A stretch of 64,000 nt of DNA. Origin: Zeugodacus cucurbitae (Eukaryota; Arthropoda; Insecta; Diptera; Tephritidae). The DNA is taken from assembly GCF_028554725.1 (NCBI RefSeq), contig NC_071670.1, positions 50,457,501 through 50,521,500 on the forward strand, in the 5' to 3' direction. Shown here piece by piece: positions 36,960-47,098 of the stretch. The notes under the pieces were generated by a model. The model worked only from the letters and a program-made list of their open reading frames with translations. It was not told the origin of the DNA and ran no database searches. The position numbers and the translations under genes were made by a program. Numbering within the stretch: position 1 is the first letter of the stretch; each line of letters opens with the position of its first letter.

Positions 36960-37260
36960 GACAATAAACAATGTTCATAATCAGAAAGAATCAAAAAGTA
37001 TATGACTAAGGTTGGTATAAAAAATGGACAGGAGGCCCACTTTTGGGTCAAGAACCACTTCTCAGGAACTACTCGACCAATTTCAAAGAAACTAAGTTCT
37101 TGGATTTCCTTGCATCGCAAGACTATAGTTTGAAAATGGACGGTTCACTATCACACGTACTTCCCATATATATGAATTATCTAACTATTAAAATTTCATT
37201 GAAATCTAGTTAATTCAGAAATCATAAAAACAAAATCAATTACCAATTTAAAGCTTATCT
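36960..37260 (+). repeat. Interspersed repeat family A, copy 5 (fragment)
   Basis: CACTTTTGGGTCAAGAACCA then CTCAGGAACTACTCGACCAA matches CACTTATGGGTCAAAAACCA... in 19080-19130. CGGTTCACTATCACACGTAC matches 19165-19185. Same orientation as the long copy. Confidence 0.6.
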
Positions 37261-37334
37261 TGAACATGAAATATATCCCGAAATTCATTTGGAATACATT
37301 ATGAAAAGTATTTATGGGATCTGAATTGGACTGG

Positions 37335-37625
37335 TCCATTTAAAGACTAGCATTAACACCAATAACAATGTCAGCCTTCGAATCCCACGCAGAATCACTG
37401 CCAACAGGTGCTACTTTGGACTGAGCAGGCAATTTAAAAGTAAAGTCCTCTCGCGACGAAGAAAATCATAACTCTACAAGTCACTCATCACTTTCGTTCT
37501 GATTTCTGGTATTGAAGCATGGGAGATGTCACCATCTTGTAGAAGATTATGGTCCTTTGAACATTGCCACGGCGAATACCACAGGCGAGTTTTTGTGGAG
37601 TCTTCTATATAGCGGTGTCATAAAT
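37335..37625 (+). mobile_element. LINE reverse-transcriptase fragment (family of 22144-22992)
   Basis: Translates to TSINTNNNVSLRIPRRIT then NRCYFGLSRQ, almost the same as the - strand frame at 22882-22620. It then continues into the region after it (GIEAWEMS). Frameshifted, without either end. Confidence 0.75.
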
Positions 37626-39177
37626 CATTTATGATAATCGAAAAGTCATAGACAATTTGCCTCATACGATCCACAATAAAGTTAAGAAAATGTTGTTGCT
37701 TGGTTTTAGTATTAAAATGAGGATATCGACTATACAATATACATATCTATGTGAAAACTCAAATATCTGCCTTTTCAGTTTACTCAGTTCACAAAAACGC
37801 TCAGAAGAAATATACGGATTTCCTAATAGAGGTCTAAAACAAGTGTCGGGGAAATTTATACTCAGTATATTTAAAGAAATTGTCGTTTTTGGTAGTACAA
37901 TTCAAATTTGATGAGTTGTAAGCTTTAAATTATTAGGAACACTAAATAATTCAATGTCGCTACACCAAAAGGTTCAAATTTTCAAATGACAAATACTCAA
38001 TATTCAAACAGCTCACACGCTTGAATAATATTCACCAAATGCGATCGATTAGACAACCGTCCAAAATCTAACACAGTTATTCATTTCGATGAATATTTAA
38101 TTTGCACAAGCAACCAACGAACCAACCAAAGGACCAAGCTGACACTTTCTAAAATAGTATTATAGCCACTGTCGTCATATGAGCCCTACATTTATACACA
38201 CACACACAGAGGCAAGTTGTGACAAGGAAAAGTGCAACCAACAGAGACATTTGTTAGTTCAGCTGGCAAGTTTATACCTTTTTCCACTTTTGAAAAACGA
38301 GGGGCCTACCGGGTGGCAGGCTGGCATTCTTTGTGGAAAAATGAATAGTCGAAAAAATTAATTAATTGCAAGTAATTTTCTGCAAAAGCGCATTTTTCGT
38401 TGTAATGACCAAACATTTGTTCTGACAGAAGGACATACAAAGGATTCCACTAAAAAGGACTAAAAATTAATAGGCGAACAAAAAATTTGTAGAAGCTCTT
38501 TTTTCCTACACTCTTATATCAGCAACCACAATTGCAGCAAAAGGCTCAATTGCATTGCGCTCGTCTATGCATGTGAGTGTGTGTGCATTTGATGTCACTG
38601 TATTAGTGGATTACGAGTGTTGCATGCAGCAGCTGCGGCTTTTGCAGGCGCGGCGGCTCTGCGGTGAGTGCATATGCGGACGTGGCAAGTTTAAATATTC
38701 AAATTTCGCCAATGAAGTGTGAGTACGAAGGCCGCAATTGTAGATGTGTGTGTGTGTGTGTGTGATGAAGTTCAAGCTACAGATGTAGGCAAGTGCATAT
38801 CATTTGAGGGGTATGTTACCCCTGTAGGAAATGCAAGAAGGCCTGTATATGTTTTGGTAATACATGTGACCTGGTATACGGAAATGGGGCTTAAGTGTCA
38901 ATGAGATAACGAGAAATTATTATTATTTTTAACAGCTATTTCCAAGAAAAATAGTTTTCGCACGTTAGCTCCCTTTTCGTAGACCAGGTCACATATAATG
39001 AATTTGGAAATGAATTACCCAAATTCAAAAACATATACCTAGCATTTATTTTTTCTTTAAATTTTTTTAATCCATTCAGTAATAAAGAAATTACAAATAG
39101 CCCTTGACATTTCATTTTAATTATAGTAAATGAAAAGATACATCTATTAAAGAAATCCATTATAGAATATTAAAGTC
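37626..39177. other. Intergenic DNA with a CG-rich patch and GT run
   Basis: 38160-38760 is more complex, with GCAGGCGCGGCGGCTCTGCG near 38645 and a TGTGTGTGTGTGTGTGTG run at about 38743-38764. The remainder is AT-rich. No gene. Confidence 0.5.
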
Positions 39178-39186
39178 ATGTTCCAA

Positions 39187-39564
39187 CCAACATTGATATA
39201 ATTCAGAGATTCCAATCTAAAATGCTTAGAACAATAACGGGTTCACCATGGTACATGCGTAATGAAAATATCCATAAGGATCTTGACATTCCTATGGTAA
39301 AGAAGGAAATAGAGGACAGCAGAAAGAAAAATATTTCTAAACTTCTATATTTGAACATTCAAACCCATTGGCAAATGCCTTGGTACATTCCAATCAAACT
39401 CGTTTAAAAAGAAGAGATCCTGCCTACTAAAGAGCAACGTTCTACCAAAAAGCTCAAACACATTGTTGAGCTTACTTAATTGTAAATAGATTTAAGATTT
39501 TAATACTTATTGTTAGGCTTTAAACAAAGCAGATTCAATAAATAAAGAAATATTGAAAAAAAAA
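39187..39564 (+). mobile_element. 5'-truncated jockey-like LINE with poly-A tail and 9-bp target duplication
   Basis: The + strand reads FQSKMLRTITGSPWYMRNEN then IHKDLDIPMVKKEI, the conserved C-terminal end of jockey-clade ORF2 proteins, with the stop at about 39405. A short 3' UTR ends in AATAAATAAAG and an A-run. ATGTTCCAA flanks the element at 39178-39186 and 39565-39573. Only the last ~380 bp were inserted, the usual product of incomplete target-primed reverse transcription. It is non-functional but recently inserted, judging from the intact target copy. Confidence 0.85.
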
Positions 39565-39573
39565 ATGTTCCAA

Positions 39574-39985
39574 AAGATGGATCCATTACAAAACAATTTA
39601 TTTAGGGTTGCCACAGCTTTTTTCCACTATTAGCCTTTTTTGGGGGATATTAGGTTTAGCTACCACTACAAAGTATACTTGCATATAATTATAAAAATAA
39701 TTTACTTTTAGGGTTGCCAACGTTCAAATAAAAAACAATAACACAAAATTCAACATATTTTACAAAATACGGATGTCGAAATATGTATATCTTCAAATTC
39801 TAGTATTGCTAGAGAGATCGATTTTTACTTTAGGGTGAAGGGTCAAAGTATAATATGTATATGAAATAATTGTATGAAATTGGTTGGTATTTTATTGTGA
39901 CAGAACTTCTTCGAAGGAATGCTCAAGTATTTGTATTCAGTAGGGACAACATAACTTAAATAAGAATACCGATTCATTTAAGCAA
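39574..39985. other. AT-rich spacer
   Basis: No coding or repeat feature recognised. Confidence 0.5.
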
Positions 39986-41045
39986 CAGATGAATAATGGC
40001 GGTGAAAAATGGACCACTTAAGACAACGCCTTGCGGAAACGCTAGTGCTCCAATCACTGTGAGCTGACGCGAACGGATTGATGGTCAGGAAAGTTTTACT
40101 ATGTGCTTGGTGGGATTGACGGGAATCGTATCTAAAAGGCTTTTCAAAAGGGATGCTACAAAAGTAGACCGATAGGGGAACGACACCATATTTTTTTTCT
40201 CTTTTGGCATTTCTCTCTTCAGTAAGGTTTGCCATTTCATCATAGAAAGATTTACGATCCAATAACTAAGCGAAATTATTAAAATTTACTACCGAAATTC
40301 GGAGACAGTGGCCACAACTTTAAGAGCGCTATGTCCTACGATAAAGCTCATTTCTGGGTGAATTGCTTCGTCAATAAGCAAAATATGCATTATTGTTTAG
40401 GCAGCAATCCACACGTACTCCATGAGTCACCATTGCTTCCCGAAAAAATTACGGTTTGGTGCGGTTTATTAGCCGGCGGCGTAATTGGCCCGTACTTCCC
40501 TGATGATCAAGATCGGCACGTGTCTGTGAATGGGATCGCTACCGCTCAATGATAACCGAATTTTTTGGACCGGATTGTAGGAATATGGATTTGGTTCCAA
40601 CAGGACCGCGCCACAAGCCATACAGCGAATGTCATAATCGATTTATTGAAAACCAAGTTTGGTGAAAGTGTTATCTCACGAAATGGCCCAGTCAATTGGC
40701 CACCTCGGTCGAGCGATTTGACGCAGTTAGATTATTTCCTGTCCTGTTAAGTCTATGGTCTATGCCAACAAGCCGACGAGCGTGAAATTGAAGCAGAATC
40801 GGGCGATTTATGGTTGTAAACTTTTTAGCGCTCTTATTGAATAACCCTTTATATACAATGAGAGCTACTCTTCTACTACCAAACACCTCATTCGGACCTG
40901 TACTGTCAACAATTGAATCGTTTTAAGGAAGCGATCGTCCAGAAGTCGCCAGATTTAGACAATACGAAAAGCAATTGCGTTCTATATGTAAAACGACAGG
41001 CCATACATATAGTAACCCGCTAGAAACTTTGGGAGCTTGGTATAT
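39986..41045 (+). mobile_element. Degenerate mariner, split by another transposon
   Basis: 39986-40134 reads DE-stop-WR-stop-KMDHL, then VRKVLLCAWWD. 40855-41045 resumes with SDLYCQQLNRFKEAIVQKSP and ends near KLWELG. The two pieces are adjacent parts of a mariner transposase DDE domain, homologous to 4330-4660 and 6190-6318. The break is within GGGAATCGTATCTA / CAATGAGAGCTAC. No termini found; frameshifts and stops make it dead. Confidence 0.75.
40135..40854 (+). mobile_element. Nested Tc1/mariner-type element with GGGTTATTCAATAAGAGCGC-like ends
   Basis: Ends AAAGGCTTTTCAAAAGGGAT and, reversed, AAAGGGTTATTCAATAAGAG form imperfect inverted repeats, with TA at both junctions. An N-terminal HTH remnant reads IERFTIQ-stop-LSEIIKIYYRNSETVA (about 40240-40320). 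It jumps directly to the catalytic domain: HFWVNCFVNKQNMHYCLGSN, ITVWCGLLAGGVIGPYFPDD, then WFQQDRATSHTANVIIDLL and PPRSSDLTQLDYFLSC. The region between HTH and first Asp block is deleted, and DGATSHT has become DRATSHT. This matches the DUF4817-type mariner group widespread in insects (from memory). Confidence 0.75.
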
Positions 41046-42840
41046 ACCAACCGCGTAGTTCGTATCTGACACCAAGTGTTTACCCTAAATTTATCTCAAG
41101 AAAAGCTTGTGAGAATCGACTGCCCAAGTTTTTTTACAATAGGGGCGCGGTTTCTATAAGAGTGATTTTATAAAATTATCATCAAAATGGCAACAAGTTA
41201 TCGATAAAATCGATACATACATATTTGGCATGAATCGAATCATTTTATATATGCTATTATAAATAAAACTTCAATTCATCATTCATTTTATTAGACCTAT
41301 TATAATAAGTGGAGTTTTTGCCAAATATTAATATTTGAAGACAAGATTATTGCTATCCAATTGTTTGACTCATAAGCTGATGGTAAGCTCGAATAACATT
41401 GCAGTTTTCAGTTTATATTCAATAATTTTTTAACAAATTTAAAAGGAAATTGAGGGAACTCTTCCCAAGTAGCATAATTTTTTTCCATTACTGCTCTTTC
41501 TCATATATTTTCTAAACTGTATTTTATTTTCTAAATCAATTACGCTCGCTAAATTTTCCCTACAGGGTACATGTATATATTTATCTTCCACAATGTGTGT
41601 ATGTCAGTTGCCATTTCTTTGCACAAATACAAATGTTAACACACCAATACTCGCTCACACACACAAACCAGCCTGCATATGTGTGCCCGATGTGCGATCG
41701 TTTAGTATGCATGTTCGTGTGTTAATTTTTGCATATTCTGCTGCATTGTAGCTTTTGTGGTACAATTGCAATTTAATTTCGCCCGGCAGCGCCAGCAGCA
41801 ACACCAACAACTGCAACAATAACGAGTGCTTCAAATGCAGCAACTGTTGCCACTTTTACCACAGCTAATACTGCTGCAGTTGTGCGCCGCTGTCGACTGC
41901 TGCCACTTTTGTGGCAGCTAACAAAGCCTTTTAAACGACAGCCAACACTCGCTCACTCGCCAACACGAACACACATACATATACATACACGAGAATTTGT
42001 ATTATTTATTGTCCATTTTTAATTAAATTCACTAGAATTTGCAGCTGCGTAAATGTTTGTCTGTCCTCTTAACTGCCCCTTCCCCTTCTAGCGTCGCTTT
42101 TTGGTGCAACGTGTATTTGGCATTCGGCTGCCCGTATTTGCCATCGCCTTTGATTTTTTTTTGCTGCAATTTCTCGCTCTTATTGTGATGCAAATGCTGC
42201 GGTGGTGCGGCCAAGTAAGTCGAAAACTCATTTAAGTGGCAAATTTCCACAAATGAAGTGTAATTTTTTAACTACAAGTTCCAGCTGATGGCTGCTTTCT
42301 TTGGTACTCTTGCAACTTCAATTATTTAATATTAGAAAGTTAGAGATTTTAGGAAGCTTTTGAGAATAATTGGAATTGCAAGGTTGACTAGAAGTGACCT
42401 TAGCGCTCAGAAGAAATGTAAAGGCATTGAAAGTGTAAAGATAATGACTTGAGGCCATTCTGAGTTATGACTGGAAAATATTTGAGATTCTTTGGGTGGT
42501 TCAAGATACCAAAAGTTTGCTCTTGTAGGTAGAAACTTCGTAAAAACTGCAGCTCTAAGTCTACTACTGGTTCGCATACCAACTTTATAACCTATAATCG
42601 AATATCGTACTGTAGAAATTAAATTTCCTCCAACGATAAAGAAAGATCACAAAAATTTAATAATAAAATTTCCTTATTGAATGTATAGTCTAAAGACTAT
42701 AAACAAAGAAGATCCTGAGATTATGATATAATTTTCATAATGATTTTCATAAAGTGTTTTCAAATGAAAGTCCGTCATTAGATTTTTGTAAAGACAAAGA
42801 TTCTATTAACCAGAGACCGCTACAACAACAACAACCGGAT
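41046..42840. other. Intergenic DNA, more complex between 41570 and 42300
   Basis: 41046-41560 is AT-rich. 41630-42260 is GC-richer, with CACACACACAAACCAG, GCAGCGCCAGCAGCAACACC and similar runs; small - strand frames lack domains. No gene called; could include regulatory DNA. Confidence 0.45.
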
Positions 42841-42845
42841 ACCAT

Positions 42846-43350
42846 TGAATAATAGGGTGCATAGCCTCTCACTAGTTTTGGACGCACTCTGTTAATATCC
42901 ATATATGTACATATGTCCGAAAAACAATGAAAGACGTATATTGTGCTAATACAATTTATAATATTTGTCTTTATTCGATTTTATATGGTTTAGCTAATTT
43001 TATATTTTAAATGTTAGTTTTATACAAAGGTTGTCGATTTAATCAACTGCTTGCTGCGGATGGATGGTGAAAAACGAATGAAGATACGTGAATCGGAACG
43101 CAGGTCGAAAAAGAAGAAATCGCGGGTATCATTGACGATCCTTTCTATTCCCTTTTGTGTGGTGTATGGTGTTGTTATGTGTGTGGGTGTGTTGATGTGA
43201 CAGTTTTCTTCTGTTCTGTGGTGAGTGTGGTGAATGTTATGTATCAGTGGTGTGGATTTGGATAAATGTTGTGTGCCAGTGTGGTATGTTGATGCTTAGT
43301 GAGTGTGGATGAATGTTACAGTTGGGGGTTGAGCCAGACTCATTTAAACA
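42846..43350 (-). repeat. LTR (3' LTR in element orientation)
   Basis: 505 bp, TG...CA ends, identical by eye to 44912-45416. On the - strand it contains GTATAAAAC (about 43017-43025) and AATAAA (42975-42970), fitting a promoter and poly-A signal. Confidence 0.9.
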
Positions 43351-43363
43351 TCCCGGCCCCCCT
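43351..43363 (-). other. Polypurine tract of the LTR element
   Basis: AGGGGGGCCGGGA on the - strand, directly before the 3' LTR, in the place where plus-strand DNA synthesis is primed. Two C residues interrupt it. Confidence 0.6.
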
Positions 43364-43521
43364 AGGCGAATGTTTTAGCCTAGCAGTCGCTGTAGTTGTT
43401 ATAGCGTACCTACAAGGCTACTAAGGCTTGTGTTGCGCCAAGACTGTGATCCGAATTGGTCGTCAAGTTGATCGACAATATATGGTAATTTTTGTGTTAG
43501 TTTGAATGGATTATTCGTTAC

Positions 43522-43726
43522 GGACTTATTCGACTGTCCTTGTGTATGCACTAATGTATGTTGTTGCGCGTATGAGAGCTCGTGATAGAGATCAATGGCT
43601 TTTTTACATTGCATTATTACTTTTGGATTACTTATTATGGACTTATTCGACTGTCCTTGTGTATGCACTAATGTATGTTGTTGCGCGTATGAGAGCTCGT
43701 GATAGAGATCAATGGCTTTTTTACAT
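43522..43726. repeat. 88-bp direct repeat inside the LTR element
   Basis: 43522-43609 and 43639-43726 are the same sequence by eye (from GGACTTATTCGACTGTCC to GGCTTTTTTACAT), spaced 117 bp start to start. On the - strand it lies in a 115-codon frame (43399-43746) whose protein repeats KKAIDLYHELSYAQQHTLVH twice. I do not recognise this as a known gag domain. Confidence 0.85.
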
Positions 43727-44897
43727 ATGTGTGCATGTATGTGCATATATTTAAGAAAATATAATATGGTTTGTGCAATCCGGCTTGTTTTTCATTAAAC
43801 ATGTTTAAAAATGTTTGTAGGGTGTTGAGGAATAGACAGATTATATGTAGTATAAATGTTAGTATGTTTGCGCGATAAGAAGAGCGTGAAAACGGAATAG
43901 GTAATATGCGGTTATTTTATCCACTGCACCTTTTCATTACTTATTGGTTACTATGCAGCTTACTGCTTTCAGAAGCTGAAGGCGTATCGCCGGAACATAT
44001 TGCAAGTGTCCATGTGCATATTTATATACTTGAATATGTTTTTTATATGTGTTATGTATATTTATATACAAATGTAAGCGCATTGGCAATTTGTGGTGTA
44101 TATATGTATGTAAGTTTGTATATATTTTGTAAGTCGTGTATCTCTTTTTTATATCGGTATTTTGATTTTTACCGTCAATTATAATCATAAATTATAGCCG
44201 TTTAAATGGTTTTTGGTTACAGATGTTATTTTATCTAAGCCGAATTTTTGCATATAAATAAATAAAATCTGGAATCGATACAACTCAATTTATACCGCTT
44301 AAAGAGGTATGGGAATGTGTATAGATTGTGAGTTTATATTGCGTTTTCCGATCCAATTTATTTGCTCCTATTCTACAGGCTGCCAGCTGTTCTGTTGCTC
44401 GCTGTGCTTTGTTTCTGTTATAATGCAGCTGGAGGTGTGTATATTGTTGTTGTTATTTTCGAGCCCGTTTTTGTTACATTCACATTATGTTGATTATGTT
44501 ATGTTAATGTTTAGTGCTTAGTTTACCGCCCGTTTGTTTTTGTATTTATGTTTGTTTTTTATTTATTTTTCTTCTGGACGAGTGATACTTATATTGCATA
44601 CTTGTTTTGCACTGTTTCTTTCTTTTTGTTATAAGTTTGTATACTTATATGATTGTGTATATTTATACTCTCGCAACAAAAGTTGTTGTTTTATTTAAAT
44701 ATTTTGCGCAGTTGTATATTTTATTATTGTGTTAGTCACTGCACATTTATTTTATAAGAATATATATTCCGTTCACTGCAATTATTTTTTACTTTTCTTT
44801 TTGTATTTCCGAATTTTTGTCACCGCATTTTATGATTTTAATGTGTATGTATTTTATTTGATTTTTTGGTAGTATCACCAATAGTGCCTTTCAGTAA

Positions 44898-44911
44898 GGC
44901 TCGAAGGACCA
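44898..44911 (-). other. Primer-binding site, tRNA-Tyr type
   Basis: TGGTCCTTCGAGCC on the - strand, immediately after the 5' LTR. It is complementary to CCA plus the acceptor stem of fly tRNA-Tyr (GGCTCGAAGGACCA), recalled from memory. The match stops after 14 nt. Confidence 0.75.
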
Positions 44912-45416
44912 TGAATAATAGGGTGCATAGCCTCTCACTAGTTTTGGACGCACTCTGTTAATATCCATATATGTACATATGTCCGAAAAACAATGAAAGA
45001 CGTATATTGTGCTAATACAATTTATAATATTTGTCTTTATTCGATTTTATATGGTTTAGCTAATTTTATATTTTAAATGTTAGTTTTATACAAAGGTTGT
45101 CGATTTAATCAACTGCTTGCTGCGGATGGATGGTGAAAAACGAATGAAGATACGTGAATCGGAACGCAGGTCGAAAAAGAAGAAATCGCGGGTATCATTG
45201 ACGATCCTTTCTATTCCCTTTTGTGTGGTGTATGGTGTTGTTATGTGTGTGGGTGTGTTGATGTGACAGTTTTCTTCTGTTCTGTGGTGAGTGTGGTGAA
45301 TGTTATGTATCAGTGGTGTGGATTTGGATAAATGTTGTGTGCCAGTGTGGTATGTTGATGCTTAGTGAGTGTGGATGAATGTTACAGTTGGGGGTTGAGC
45401 CAGACTCATTTAAACA
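44912..45416 (-). repeat. LTR (5' LTR in element orientation)
   Basis: Identical by eye to 42846-43350 over 505 bp. Bordered on the left by the primer-binding site and on the right by the ACCAT target copy. Confidence 0.9.
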
Positions 45417-45421
45417 ACCAT

Positions 45422-45507
45422 CTTCAATTCATAAATTCAGATTCCCGTCAAGAGTTCAGATAGAATTAAGACACATTTGATATACGAATATGGTTTTAGA
45501 ACCCATG
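45422..45507. other. Spacer between two transposons
   Basis: 86 bp of AT-rich DNA between the LTR element's target duplication and the TA target of the Tc3-like element. Confidence 0.6.
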
Positions 45508-45509
45508 TA

Positions 45510-47096
45510 CCCCAGTCAAATAATAATACGTGCATTTCTGTTTTTGTGTATATTTCTTATTCATTGCTATTTTTTGGATTTCGGTAAATGTGGAATAAAA
45601 GGTTGATATGTTACCATTACTATGCAACGAAGATTGTTTCATACTTTTCTTGTTCGTTATAAAGTTACATTAAGAATGTGCTTGTGAAGTGGGTATTGCA
45701 TAGAAAATATTTATATGTGCAAAATCAGTTTAGCGGATCTTTCTTACTGATAGTGTCGCAGCAAAAACTTTTTTGCTAAAATTTGTTTTCAAAATGATTG
45801 TAGGTGCATTAACTTAATGAATTATTAAAAAATTGATTACATTTATTTAACTTTAAGCTTAAAATGCCTCATGGTACTAGTTTATCAGCCGAGGAACAAG
45901 TAATAATCATAAAAATGCATGAAAGCGGTTCCAAAATGGCTCTAAACCAAAGCGACATCGGAACTGTATCTCAAAATTTCTTAAAAATTATGGTATAGTG
46001 CGACGCTGCGGACGAAAAACAACATTGATGAGCGATGCGAAAGGATGATTCGACGGCTAGTAGTTGCGGACTTGGTAAGCAGCGACCAAATATGGACCTA
46101 GTTAAGACAGAAAATCACAATAAATATAATTTTTCCAATTATACAAAAAAGTCAGTTTGTGTAACACACCTCTGTGGCACCTAAACCAACGCTAAAGAAA
46201 GACACAATAAAGCACATTTGAGGTTTGCAAATAAATACCAATTCTGTGCCGATGAGTGATAGAATACAGTCTTTAGTGACGGAAAAAAATTAAATTTGGT
46301 CGGCCCAGGCCATTGCAAGAAATATTGGAGAGATTCGCACCAGGAACGGCGGTCCTACTACAAGCTATGTTTTGGAAGCGGTACCTTGATTTCATGGGCT
46401 GCATTTTGCTGCTGTGGAAAGCTATCTACATGTCTTATATTCACTCAAATTAATGCTAATATCAATGTAGATCTTTTGGACAGCGAGTTAATAAAATTTG
46501 CTGGCAATATTTATGGCATATAACTGGACATATCGAAAGGATAACGCTTCAATCCACACGAAGAACATCTTTAACGACCGGAAAATTCCGGTATTACAAT
46601 GTGCAGTATTCAGTTCGAACCTAAATCCTATTGAGGATCTCTGGGAGAACCTCTCTGCTCCTGTTTTCCACAACGGAAAGCAGTTTGAGACAGTACGTCA
46701 CCTTAAATTAGCCATAAAGCAAGAATTTGCCAATATTTACATAACTATTCTACAGTCAGTAGTTAATTCTCTGATTTAAGCGGCTTAATTTAGTTTTAAA
46801 ATATAAGGACAATTCTACTGACTATTAAAATAAACATTTCTTTCAGTTAAACTCAAATGTATAGGCTTTACTGGTAAAAATAGTAAAATGCACATATAAA
46901 TATTTACCATTAGCTTAAACTTCAATTCTGTTTTATAGTTTAAAAAATATTTTGAAATTTGTTAATTTTTTGTTTTTTTTTTTTATATCGTATACATTAA
47001 TAATAACAAACCTGCATACTCAGAAATGTTTTGCAATTTTGTAATCTTTAATTTTTTTTGCAAAAAGTTCATGCACATATAATTATTTGACTGAGG
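45510..47096 (+). mobile_element. Tc3-like transposon with both terminal repeats, inactive
   Basis: 1587 bp between TA dinucleotides at 45508-45509 and 47097-47098. Including the TAs, the first 28 bp and the reversed last 28 bp agree at 25 positions (left TACCCCAGTCAAATAATAAT, right TACCTCAGTCAAATAATTAT). The transposase starts MPHGTSLSAEEQVIIIKMHE at 45864 and breaks off at an in-frame stop about 40 codons later. The DDE domain carries VFSDGKKLNLVGPGHCKKYW (first Asp), YRKDNASIHTKN (second Asp) and NLNPIEDLWENL (third acidic site). Stops and frameshifts through 45990-46530 make it inactive. Confidence 0.88.
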
Positions 47097-47098
47097 TA

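Larger units (their letters stand above)
42846..45416 (-). mobile_element. Non-autonomous LTR retrotransposon, complete
   Basis: Two direct 505-bp LTRs (42846-43350 and 44912-45416) bracket a 1561-bp interior. ACCAT is duplicated at 42841-42845 and 45417-45421. LTR ends are TG...CA. On the - strand the 5' LTR is the right one, followed without a gap by TGGTCCTTCGAGCC (44911-44898), complementary to the 3' end of tRNA-Tyr, as a primer-binding site. Next to the other LTR is the purine tract AGGGGGGCCGGGA (43363-43351). In the LTR, TATAAAA is followed by AATAAA. The interior has no gag, protease, RT or integrase, so the element would depend on enzymes from another. The LTRs look identical by eye, pointing to very recent insertion. 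Confidence 0.9.

Noticed and set aside
43937..44188. Small frames inside the LTR element as gag
   Set aside because: No zinc knuckle or capsid-like motif; composition is AT-driven.
42846..45416. Simple segmental duplication of 505 bp
   Set aside because: TG...CA ends, 5-bp target copy, primer-binding site and purine tract show that the repeats are LTRs.
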